Assembly: GCA_002479815.1 (NCBI GenBank)
Contig: DLPA01000049.1
Location: forward strand, 1 to 15,989
Source: a bacterium UBA7470
GTDB taxonomy: Bacteria; Pseudomonadota; Gammaproteobacteria; Burkholderiales; Burkholderiaceae_C
DNA: 15,989 nucleotides
Direction: 5' to 3'
This document shows positions 1 through 6,619 of the stretch, one piece after another (the stretch's first letter is position 1; each line of letters starts with the position of its first letter). A program made the position numbers and the translations under genes. Below the pieces are notes generated by a model. The model was not told the DNA's origin. It ran no database searches and saw only the letters and a program-made list of their open reading frames with translations.

Positions 1-171
1 AACAAGACCGACCTGGCCCCGCACGTAGGCGCCAACCTCGAGATCATGGAAAGCGACACCAAGCGCATGCGCCCCACGCGCCCTTTCGTGATGACCAACC
101 TGAAGACCCAGTCCGGCCTTCAGGACGTCATTGGTTTCATCGAAACCAAGGGCCTGCTCAAGGCCGCCTGA
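1..171 (+). CDS. ureG: Urease accessory GTPase UreG, C-terminal fragment
   Basis: The first 56 codons visible are open from base 1 and stop with TGA at 169-171; the start lies left of the window. The fragment begins NKTDLAPHVG, which is the NKxD guanine-specificity motif of a SIMIBI-class GTPase, and continues with DTKRMRPTRPFVMTNLKT, a stretch typical of UreG. UreG uses GTP hydrolysis with UreD/UreF/UreH to deliver nickel to the urease active site in the cytoplasm. The upstream urease genes would be expected outside the window. The gene tail overlaps the tail of the convergent sensor kinase by 14 bases. Family assignment is strong despite the short fragment; HypB, the hydrogenase paralogue, is the main alternative but fits less well. 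Confidence 0.9.
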   Translation, partial: NKTDLAPHVGANLEIMESDTKRMRPTRPFVMTNLKTQSGLQDVIGFIETKGLLKAA

Positions 172-1546
172 GCGGGCCTTCTGCGGCGTCGGCCTTCGGC
201 CAGCACAGGGTCACGGTCAGCCCGGGGCCCTCGCTGAAGCGCCAGTCGCCACCATGAAGGTCAAGCACCCGGCGCACGATGGACAAGCCCAGCCCCGTGC
301 CAGGGCGGCCCTCGGCGGTTTCGCTGCGCGCGAAGCGTTGTCCCAGCAATGGCCTCAGGTCGTCTGGGATCCCTGCCCCTTGGTCGGACACCGACACCTC
401 CACGTACCCACCACTGGCCTGCACGCGCACGGCGATCTCAGAGCCTTCCGGCGCATGCCTCACCGCGTTGTGGACCACGTTGCGCAAGGCCGTGCGCACC
501 CACAGGGCTTGACCGGCCACCCGGGCATCGCCTGCCATCACATCCAGCGCCACCACCAACCGCCTGGCATGCGCGGCCTCGAACTCATCGGCCATGACCT
601 CCCGCGTGAGTTGCACCAGGTCCACATCGTCTGACCAGCCAGGAATCGGCACTTCGCGGCCGCTGTGGTGGTCCAGCCGCGCCAGCAGCATCAGCTGCTC
701 GGTCAGGTCGGTGGCTCGGCGCAATGCCTGGCTGGCCCGCTCCAGGGCGTGCTGACGCTCTGCATCGTCTATCGCGCCACGGGCCACCTCCAGTTGGGCG
801 GCCACACCGGCCAGCGGCGTGCGCAGTTCGTGCGAGGCATCTGCAGTGAAGCGCTGCTCTCGGTTCAAGGCGCCCTGCAGGCGCTCCATCAGCGCATTGA
901 CTTCCTCCACCATGGGCACCACATCGCGTGGCACATTGCCCAGCGCAATGGGCGAGAGGTCATGCCCCGCACGGCGGCTGACTGACTGCACCACCACACG
1001 CAAAGGGGCCAAGGCCCGAGACACGACCCACCACATCAAGGGCCACAAGGCGGTGGCCGTCAGCACCAGGGGCAAGGCGAGGCCCACACCCATGGCCAGG
1101 GCCAGCTCCTCACGCTCCTGCAATGACATGCTGACGGCCAGCCAACGCTGGCGTTCCGGCTGGTGAATCCACTGCACGCGGTGGGCCTCTCTCACCGAAG
1201 GAAGGTCTATGGCAAAGCCTCCGTCAGGCATCGGGCGCTCGGCAAAGCTCAGCGAGGGCGCCTCGGGGCTGCGGTAGAGCAAACCACCGCCCTCGCCCCA
1301 TACCATCACGCCGAAATCGAGGTGGTCGCCCAATGCAGCCGCAGACTCCTGGGCCCGATGGATGTAGGCCATCACCTCGGCGGTGGAAAGATCCAGCAGC
1401 GGCCTGACCACATCGCGCATCTGTGCATCCTGGATCTCGTCGAGCTCGTGAAGCACCGACCAGTAAGCCACCGAACCGATCAAAGCCCACAGAGGCAAGA
1501 CCATCACCAGCAGTGTGCGCGTCAGACGCCAGCGCAAGGTGCTCAT
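158..1546 (-). CDS. QseC-like sensor histidine kinase of a two-component system
   Basis: This is a 462-residue inner-membrane sensor kinase. The N-terminus has a membrane segment at about residues 13-31, followed by a periplasmic region of about 120 residues that opens with a DEIQDAQM stretch, as in the 2CSK_N sensor domain of QseC/TctE kinases. A second membrane segment at about 151-174 leads into a HAMP-like linker. The H box FTADASHELRTPL puts the phosphorylated histidine at about His239. The N box (NVVHN, about 356-360), G1 box (DQGAG, 388-392) and G2 box (GTGLGLS, 416-422) of the ATPase domain are intact, so the kinase should be functional. I chose the ATG at 1546, not an open stretch reaching 1651, because it gives the usual N-terminus, has AAGG six bases upstream and starts one base after the regulator stop (TGA-C-ATG). 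The natural signal is unknown. The 3' end overlaps ureG by 14 bases. Confidence 0.9.
   Translation of the reverse strand: MSTLRWRLTRTLLVMVLPLWALIGSVAYWSVLHELDEIQDAQMRDVVRPLLDLSTAEVMAYIHRAQESAAALGDHLDFGVMVWGEGGGLLYRSPEAPSLSFAERPMPDGGFAIDLPSVREAHRVQWIHQPERQRWLAVSMSLQEREELALAMGVGLALPLVLTATALWPLMWWVVSRALAPLRVVVQSVSRRAGHDLSPIALGNVPRDVVPMVEEVNALMERLQGALNREQRFTADASHELRTPLAGVAAQLEVARGAIDDAERQHALERASQALRRATDLTEQLMLLARLDHHSGREVPIPGWSDDVDLVQLTREVMADEFEAAHARRLVVALDVMAGDARVAGQALWVRTALRNVVHNAVRHAPEGSEIAVRVQASGGYVEVSVSDQGAGIPDDLRPLLGQRFARSETAEGRPGTGLGLSIVRRVLDLHGGDWRFSEGPGLTVTLCWPKADAAEGPLRRP
160..180. terminator. Hairpin spanning the ureG stop codon, possible bidirectional terminator
   Basis: The arms AAGGCCGC (160-167) and GCGGGCCTT (172-180) pair over 8 base pairs with one bulged G around the loop CTGA, which is the ureG stop region. 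It sits exactly where the convergent ureG and sensor-kinase genes meet. There is no real T-run on either strand, only TT, so it is at best a weak or Rho-assisted terminator. The hairpin itself is directly visible; the terminator role is inference. Confidence 0.35.
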
Positions 1547-1547
1547 G

Positions 1548-2255
1548 TCAGGCCTTGTCGGGGTTGAGCACGTAGCCCACCCCGCGGATGGTTCGGATCC
1601 AGTCTGGGCCCAGCTTGCGCCGCAGGTGGTGGATGTGTACCTCGATGGCATTGCTGTCCAAACTTTCGTTAAAGCCGTACAGCGCCGCTTCTAGCCGGCT
1701 GCGGTCCAACACTTGGCCTTTGGCGTGCAGCAAGGTGAGCAAGAGGCTGAATTCACGCGCCCCCAACGCCACGGGCTGCCCCTGCAACGTGACGCTGTGG
1801 GTGGCGGGATCGACCGACAAAGCGCCGTATTCGATCAAAGGGCTGGCACGACCCGCCGCACGGCGCAGCGCCGCCCGCAAACGCGCCATCAGCTCCTGAA
1901 CGTCAAAGGGTTTGACGAGGTAGTCGTCCGCCCCCGTGTCTAGGCCGCTGATGCGATCGGGCACGGCATCGCGGGCGGTCATGATGAGGATGGGGGTATT
2001 GGGGTGTGGATACGTGCTGCTGTGGGCGTTGTGGGCATGGCGGGTCGTTTGCTGGCGCACACGCCGCAGGAGGGCGAGGCCGTCGCCATCGGGCAGCCCC
2101 AAGTCGAGCAAGACTGCATCAAACGGCTCGACGCTCAAGGCCGACCACGCTTGGCTCAAATGGGGCGCAAGATCCACCGCGCAGCCTTCTTGCTTGAGTG
2201 CCACAGCCAAGCCGCTGGCAATATCAGGGTCGTCTTCAACGATCAAGACCCGCAT
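1548..2255 (-). CDS. OmpR/QseB-family response regulator
   Basis: This 235-residue transcription factor is the expected partner of the kinase just downstream. The receiver domain has the acidic pair Asp8/Asp9, phosphoacceptor Asp51 in VLLDLGLPDGDG, Thr93 and Lys115 in DDYLVKPFD. The C-terminal winged helix (about 140-232) ends with HHLRRKLG and RTIRGVGYVL, hallmarks of the OmpR/PhoB DNA-binding domain. The ATG at 2255 is chosen because MRVLIVEDD is the canonical start; the 20 upstream in-frame residues overlap azlD and look non-coding. It starts one base after the azlD stop (TGA-G-ATG). Unusually, about 15 extra residues rich in His, Asn, Ser, Thr and Pro lie between helix 3 and strand 4 of the receiver (residues about 69-87); close relatives normally have a short turn there. 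Target genes are unknown; autoregulation of the operon is plausible but not shown. Confidence 0.92.
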   Translation of the reverse strand: MRVLIVEDDPDIASGLAVALKQEGCAVDLAPHLSQAWSALSVEPFDAVLLDLGLPDGDGLALLRRVRQQTTRHAHNAHSSTYPHPNTPILIMTARDAVPDRISGLDTGADDYLVKPFDVQELMARLRAALRRAAGRASPLIEYGALSVDPATHSVTLQGQPVALGAREFSLLLTLLHAKGQVLDRSRLEAALYGFNESLDSNAIEVHIHHLRRKLGPDWIRTIRGVGYVLNPDKA

Positions 2256-2256
2256 C

Positions 2257-2607
2257 TCACAACCCCCAGCCCAAACCCAGTCGCAAAGGCAGATACACCG
2301 CCATGCCCAGCACAATCATGCCCAGCACGCCTTTGCGCCAAAAAAACCACGCGGCACCCGCCGCCACCGCAAACAAGCGTGGGTCTTGCCATGTGTCGAT
2401 CAATTGGCCTTGGGTCATCACCACTTCAGGAATGACCACCGCCCCCAACGCGGCAATGGGGGCGTACTGCAAGCCGCGTTGCGCCCAATGCGGCAGCGTC
2501 CACGGCTCATCCGACAAAAAGAACAAGCAGCGTGTGAGCACCGTGACACCGGCCAGCAGCACCAAGGTCAGCAGCGTCCACGCATCGGTCACGCCCCATT
2601 CAGCCAT
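2257..2607 (-). CDS. azlD: AzlD-type small subunit of branched-chain amino-acid exporter
   Basis: A 116-residue, almost entirely hydrophobic protein with about four predicted membrane segments (roughly 11-31, 47-66, 77-92 and 95-113). Length, the TRCLFFL segment after the first helix, and position immediately after azlC match the AzlD/YgaH family, which pairs with AzlC/YgaZ to export branched-chain amino acids across the inner membrane. The ATG at 2607 has a clear AAGGAG ribosome binding site at 2615-2620 and overlaps the azlC stop by 8 bases, arguing for translational coupling. An open reading frame continues upstream to 2676 but would run inside azlC and lacks such a site. Substrate is inferred from family only. 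Confidence 0.85.
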   Translation of the reverse strand: MAEWGVTDAWTLLTLVLLAGVTVLTRCLFFLSDEPWTLPHWAQRGLQYAPIAALGAVVIPEVVMTQGQLIDTWQDPRLFAVAAGAAWFFWRKGVLGMIVLGMAVYLPLRLGLGWGL

Positions 2608-3349
2608 GTGAGGACTCCTTGCGAGTGGCTTCGCGTTGGGCATCCAACACCAAGGCCAGCACCACAGCGACGGCAATCGCCACGACGATGTTGAGTTTTA
2701 AGGGCAGCGCATAGGCCACGACAGCCGCCGCACCCGCAATGCCCATCGACAAGACCCGCAAGGGGGAGCTTGCCAAGGACAGCATCACGCCCATCAAGGC
2801 CAAAATGCCGGCGAAGCTCAGGCCCCAGTGCAAGGGAATGCTGTGCGCCAAGGCGATGCCCAATAAGCTCGCGCTCATCCATGCCACGTAGTTCACGCCA
2901 CAGTTGCCCATCAAATAGGCTTGCTGTGCGGTCAGTTCGGTGGCAGGGGTGTCGCCATCGGGGTGATGAGGGTAGCGTTTGGCAAAAAAGACGTAGCTCA
3001 GGTCGGCGGTCAAATAGCCGGTGATGAGCCGCTCGCGCAGCGGCAGGTGCATGACGTAGGGCCTCAGGTGCGCCGAGAACACCACGAAACGCAAATTCAC
3101 ACAAAAAGCGGTCGTCAAAATCACCCACAAGGGCGCTTGCGCAGCGATCAACGGAATGGCAGCGAGTTGGGCGCTGCCCGCAAACACCAGCAGCGTCATC
3201 ACCACGGCTTCGATGGTGCTCATGCCCGATTTCACCATCGCCACGCCCGTCATCAGCCCCCAAGCGGCAATGCCAGTCGCGACGCTGGCTAAGTCGCGCA
3301 CCCCGTGCATGAATTCGGGGTGCTGTCGGTAAGTGGTACGCCAGAACAA
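2600..3349 (-). CDS. azlC: AzlC-type large subunit of branched-chain amino-acid exporter
   Basis: A 249-residue polytopic membrane protein of the AzlC/YgaZ family. The segment GIAAWGLMTGVAMVKSGMS near the N-terminus, VFAGSAQLAAIPLI and FCVNLRFVVFSAHLRP are characteristic of the family, whose members with AzlD export branched-chain amino acids such as valine or leucine. The TTG at 3349 is chosen as start: it keeps the conserved-looking HPEF...GVRDLAS leader, lies three bases past the fmt stop and has an AGGGG element at 3358-3362 eight bases upstream. The alternative ATG at 3310 would remove 13 residues. The gene overlaps azlD by 8 bases. Exact substrate cannot be read from sequence. Confidence 0.88.
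   Translation of the reverse strand: MFWRTTYRQHPEFMHGVRDLASVATGIAAWGLMTGVAMVKSGMSTIEAVVMTLLVFAGSAQLAAIPLIAAQAPLWVILTTAFCVNLRFVVFSAHLRPYVMHLPLRERLITGYLTADLSYVFFAKRYPHHPDGDTPATELTAQQAYLMGNCGVNYVAWMSASLLGIALAHSIPLHWGLSFAGILALMGVMLSLASSPLRVLSMGIAGAAAVVAYALPLKLNIVVAIAVAVVLALVLDAQREATRKESSHG
2615..2620 (-). promoter_or_regulatory. Ribosome binding site of azlD
   Basis: The minus strand reads AAGGAG, seven bases before the ATG at 2607, and lies within the last codons of azlC. It is the best Shine-Dalgarno match in the def-to-kinase series and decides the azlD start over longer upstream options. Confidence 0.75.
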
Positions 3350-3352
3350 AGC

Positions 3353-4375
3353 TCAATCCCCTCGTGCATTGCCTAATACCTCGCCCAACACATCGCCCAC
3401 TTGCACCGCATTGCCGCGCAAGAAGTCGGCCACCGGCAAGCGTTTGCCGCCTGAACGCTGGACTTCGGTCAAGACCAGCACGCCGTCGCCCGTTTGTACC
3501 CCTATGCCTTGGCTGTTGATGAATAAAATAGTACCCTGACGCTTTTCATTCAAGCGTAAGCAGCTCTCATTTTTGTGATCATCCAGATGGGCAGCCCAAA
3601 TTTTCAGGGGCGCTTGTTGCCAAGTGGTGCTCAGGCCCGGAAAAGGATCGAAGGCGCGGGCACGTCGTGCCAGACTCAGCGCCGAGTCGCTCCAGCGGAG
3701 GGCGCTTTCGGCTTTGTCGATTTTGTGGGCGTAGCAAATACCATCGCTAGGCTGTGGGGTGCGCGTCAGCCCGCCACAGGCAGCCAGCTCTAGGGCCTCG
3801 ACGATCAAACGGCCGCCCAACGCGGCCAAACGGTCGTGCAAACGGGCGGTGGTGTCGCTGTCTTGAATGGGCAGGCGTTCGATGAGCAACATATCGCCCG
3901 TGTCCAGCCCCGCATCCATTTGCATGATGGTGATGCCCGTTTCGGCATCGCCCGCTTCAATGGCGCGATGAATGGGGGCAGCCCCGCGCCAACGTGGCAG
4001 CAGCGAGGCATGGATGTTCAAACACCCCCAACACGGCAAATCCAGCACCCATTGCGGCAAGATCAAGCCATAGGCGGCGACCACCAGCACATCAGGCGCG
4101 GCGGCTTCTAGGGTGGCCTTGGCGCGGGCGGCTTCGTCGGGGTATTTCCCATCCAGCCGCAAGCTGTGTGGCTGGGCGACGGCGATCCCATGCGCCTGCG
4201 CCCATTGTTTGACGGGCGAGGCTTGCAGTTTCATGCCTCGCCCGGCGGGGCGGTCGGGTTGGGTGAACACCACGGGAATGTCAAATCCTGCGGCATGAAG
4301 TTGCGCCAAGGCGACTTGTGCAAATTCAGGCGTGCCCGCAAAGGCCACGCGCGGTGGGGTGGGCAATGCAGTCAA
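3353..4375 (-). CDS. fmt: Methionyl-tRNA formyltransferase
   Basis: A 340-residue cytoplasmic enzyme that transfers a formyl group from 10-formyl-tetrahydrofolate to initiator Met-tRNA. The Rossmann-type N-terminal domain opens with VAFAGTPEFA. The catalytic triad corresponding to Asn106/His108/Asp144 of the E. coli enzyme is visible as Asn120 and His122 in LNIHASLLPRWRGAAP and Asp158 in MDAGLDTGDML. The C-terminal tRNA-binding domain ends with GGKRLPVADFLRG. The reading frame has no ATG near the expected start. TTG at 4375 follows the def stop directly (TGA-TTG) and has GAGG seven bases upstream; TTG at 4366 and GTG at 4348 are alternatives. The segment coding for residues about 264-290 is visibly more AT-rich than the rest of the gene. 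Downstream is azlC after a 3-base gap. Confidence 0.96.
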   Translation of the reverse strand: MTALPTPPRVAFAGTPEFAQVALAQLHAAGFDIPVVFTQPDRPAGRGMKLQASPVKQWAQAHGIAVAQPHSLRLDGKYPDEAARAKATLEAAAPDVLVVAAYGLILPQWVLDLPCWGCLNIHASLLPRWRGAAPIHRAIEAGDAETGITIMQMDAGLDTGDMLLIERLPIQDSDTTARLHDRLAALGGRLIVEALELAACGGLTRTPQPSDGICYAHKIDKAESALRWSDSALSLARRARAFDPFPGLSTTWQQAPLKIWAAHLDDHKNESCLRLNEKRQGTILFINSQGIGVQTGDGVLVLTEVQRSGGKRLPVADFLRGNAVQVGDVLGEVLGNARGD

Positions 4376-4903
4376 TCAAAAGCCTCGCTTTTTTTCATCT
4401 TGCAGCTCGCGTTCTTCTTTCAAGAGCTTGGTTTTGATGCGGTTGCGTTTGAGTGGGGAGAGATACTCGACGAAGACTTTGCCCATCAAATGATCCATTT
4501 CATGCTGAATGCACACCGCCAGCAAGTCATCGGCCTCAATGACTTGGACTTGGCCGTGGCGGTCCAGCGCCTCGACACGCACGGCCACCGAGCGTTCGAC
4601 ACCATCGTAAATGCCGGGCACGGACAGGCAGCCCTCATCGCCTTTTTGCCGCTCAGGACTGGCCCATGTCAGCGTGGGGTTGATGAGCACCAAAGGTTCA
4701 TTGCGCGCCTCGCTGACATCAATGACGATGATGCGTTGATGCACATCGACTTGGGTGGCTGCCAAACCGATGCCTTTGGCTGCGTACATGGTGTCGAACA
4801 TGTCATCAATCAGGGGTTGTAGGGACGCATCGACCTGTGACACGGGACGGGCCACTTGGTGAAGGCGAGGATCGGGGAAGCGCAAAATAGGCAGTACAGC
4901 CAT
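4376..4903 (-). CDS. def: Peptide deformylase
   Basis: A 175-residue metalloenzyme that removes the formyl group from the N-terminal methionine of nascent proteins. All three family motifs are present: GIGLAATQ (residues 44-51), EGCLSVP with metal ligand Cys92, and QHEMDHLMG with metal ligands His134 and His138 and catalytic Glu135. Length is normal for the family. The ATG at 4903 gives the standard MAVLPILRFPDPRL start; an upstream in-frame extension to 5005 lies in the AT-rich intergenic region and is rejected. There is no strong Shine-Dalgarno sequence before it. It is the first gene of the minus-strand series and its stop abuts the fmt start codon with no gap. Confidence 0.97.
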   Translation of the reverse strand: MAVLPILRFPDPRLHQVARPVSQVDASLQPLIDDMFDTMYAAKGIGLAATQVDVHQRIIVIDVSEARNEPLVLINPTLTWASPERQKGDEGCLSVPGIYDGVERSVAVRVEALDRHGQVQVIEADDLLAVCIQHEMDHLMGKVFVEYLSPLKRNRIKTKLLKEERELQDEKKRGF

Positions 4904-5117
4904 AAATAAGAAAGACAAAAAAAACAACGAAGATGCCGATTTTCCCCAGTTTTTCTGTCGCTGTCTGTCGCACGGGGTGTTTGGGGGGCTAGAAGTCGTG
5001 GGCAACGGGAAATGAATCAGGTATTCTCGCCCTGTGGCATATTGCGCAAAATGGTCGGTTGATCATTGAAGTTGCTGCTATTCTTGTAGGCCTCGTCCCG
5101 TCGTACACCGTAACACC
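4904..5117. other. Divergent intergenic region between def and the LysM gene
   Basis: This 214-base stretch should hold promoters for both the def operon (minus strand) and the LysM-dprA pair (plus strand). Directly before def it contains an A-rich run on the plus strand (about 4904-4930, including eight consecutive A), which is T-rich in the def leader. I see no convincing protein-coding sequence, RNA gene or strong inverted repeat in it. Confidence 0.6.
5076..5084 (+). promoter_or_regulatory. Candidate extended -10 promoter element for the LysM-dprA unit
   Basis: The bases TGCTATTCT match an extended -10 element (TG-n-TATNNT) and lie 34 bases before the LysM gene ATG. A TTGATC at 5059-5064 is the only -35-like sequence nearby, but its 14-base spacing is too short, so the call rests on the extended -10 alone. 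Confidence 0.3.
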
Positions 5118-6578
5118 ATGAGCCAGTCTGACGTTTCTTCTGATTTTTACTTGACCACTCGCCTTCGTAGGTGGAGTCTGCCTGTGTGGGTCAGCGGTGC
5201 AGTGGCTTTGGTGGTGTGGGGGACTGCACATACGGCGTCTGCACAACCTGTGACGCCCCAACAACAAGCCCAAGCGCAAGCCACCGCAGCGCAGTTGACG
5301 CAAGCGGTCAGCACCTCAGCGCAGGCCGGCGTAAGCCTTGCCGACTTGGCCCCTGATGCTCCCAGCCGTTACACCGTCAAAGCCGGAGATACTTTGTGGA
5401 GTTTGGCCAGCCTGTTCCTGCGCACGCCCTGGCGCTGGCCTGAGTTATGGGGCATGAACAAGAACCAGATTCGCAACCCGCATCGCATTTATCCTGGTCA
5501 AGTGTTGGTGTTGGAGACCAGCGATGGCCGAGCGCGATTAGGCTACGAAGGGGGCATCCCAACCGTCAAGGTATCTCCTCGTGTGCGGGTAGAGGCGTTA
5601 TCGGAAGCCGCGATCCCCCCCATCCCCCTCAACGTCATTCGCCCCTTCTTGATTGAGGCGTTGATCGTCGAGGAAAAATCATTCGCAATCGCCCCTCGCA
5701 TCGTGGCAGCCCAAGAGGGGCGGGTGCTTTTGAGCAAAGGGGATCGTGCCTATGCCCGTTCGCTGTATGGCATTCGCGGTGGGGAAGATGGTTTGACCAT
5801 GAACGAAGGAGACCCCTTGCGGTTTGGTGTCTTCCGCAACGCCACTCCCTTGAAAGACCCAACGTCTGGAGAGGTGTTGGGGTTTGATGCGCAGTATGTA
5901 GGACGTGCCGTCTTGGTGCGCCCCGAACGTCTAGAGGTCGTTGCACCTCCCAAGCGGCAATATTGGTGGTCCAAATTCTGGGAACCAGCCTCTGCAGCAG
6001 ACGGTACCGAAGTTTTTGAACTTCCGCCTGGAGAGATTGCAGATGCCGATCTTCCATCCGGTGAAGATGCCGTCCATGCCAACACCAAAGATGTACGTGC
6101 GGGTGACGAAAATCTTTGGTTGAGAGCGTCCCCCAGCAGCACAGAGCGCACGTACGTGCAATTGCATCCAGCGACAATGAACATTGTGGCGACCAAAGAA
6201 GAAATTCGACCCGGCGATCGGCTGGTGGCCGAAGCGACTGAGGATGTATTGACGTTTGTCCCCCACATCCCAGAAAAGCCCCAAGAGGGGCAGATCGTGC
6301 GTGTGTATGGCAATACCGTGGTCTATGCTGGACAAAATCAAGTCGTCATCCTCAATCGAGGCGAAAAAGACGGCTTGGTCCCTGGTCATGTCCTCCAAGT
6401 CTGGACCGATGGCTCTCTTGTGCAAGACAAAACCGACCCCAAACGCCCTTTTGTTCGATTGCCCAAAGAGCGCAACGGACTGATGATGGTCTTCCGTACA
6501 TTTGAGCACCTGTCATACGCTTTGGTCTTGCAAATTACTGATGGCGTCAAGGCGGGAGATCGTTTCACCTCGCCCTAA
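5118..6578 (+). CDS. LysM-domain peptidoglycan-binding envelope protein
   Basis: A 486-residue protein with a basic N-terminus, a hydrophobic segment at about 22-38 and a plausible signal-peptidase site after TASA (residue 42), so it is probably exported. A Gln/Ala-rich spacer (about 47-80) leads to one LysM domain at about 84-132: it begins YTVKAGDTLWSLA and ends with IYPGQVLVL, the usual LysM pattern for binding peptidoglycan glycan strands. The remaining 350 residues show no catalytic motif I recognise. The same type of gene commonly sits beside dprA in Burkholderiales. The ATG at 5118 is the only nearby start giving a complete signal sequence, although no clear Shine-Dalgarno sequence precedes it. 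dprA follows after a gap of about 40 bases (5 if the upstream GTG is used), suggesting cotranscription. Role in cell-wall maintenance or envelope organisation is inference. Confidence 0.88.
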   Translation: MSQSDVSSDFYLTTRLRRWSLPVWVSGAVALVVWGTAHTASAQPVTPQQQAQAQATAAQLTQAVSTSAQAGVSLADLAPDAPSRYTVKAGDTLWSLASLFLRTPWRWPELWGMNKNQIRNPHRIYPGQVLVLETSDGRARLGYEGGIPTVKVSPRVRVEALSEAAIPPIPLNVIRPFLIEALIVEEKSFAIAPRIVAAQEGRVLLSKGDRAYARSLYGIRGGEDGLTMNEGDPLRFGVFRNATPLKDPTSGEVLGFDAQYVGRAVLVRPERLEVVAPPKRQYWWSKFWEPASAADGTEVFELPPGEIADADLPSGEDAVHANTKDVRAGDENLWLRASPSSTERTYVQLHPATMNIVATKEEIRPGDRLVAEATEDVLTFVPHIPEKPQEGQIVRVYGNTVVYAGQNQVVILNRGEKDGLVPGHVLQVWTDGSLVQDKTDPKRPFVRLPKERNGLMMVFRTFEHLSYALVLQITDGVKAGDRFTSP

Positions 6579-6619
6579 GGGGGGTGAATGTCGCGCCTTC
6601 CTGGTCATCCGACAGCAAG

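Noticed and set aside
131..634. Open reading frame of 167 codons on the plus strand opposite the sensor kinase
   Set aside because: It is antisense to a kinase with all catalytic boxes intact, and its translation is His/Arg/Pro-rich with no family resemblance; it is a by-product of GC-rich codon use.
1936..2694. 252-codon plus-strand frame across the regulator and azlD
   Set aside because: It crosses two well-supported genes on the other strand and translates to a low-complexity Arg/Gln/Pro-rich product.
2589..3356. 255-codon minus-strand frame overlapping azlC
   Set aside because: It is shifted relative to azlC and lacks hydrophobic helices, whereas the azlC frame has clear family motifs and membrane segments.
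4904..5005. 34-residue N-terminal extension of peptide deformylase
   Set aside because: Deformylases start at or near MAVLPILRFP; the extension covers the AT-rich intergenic region and has no matching family sequence.
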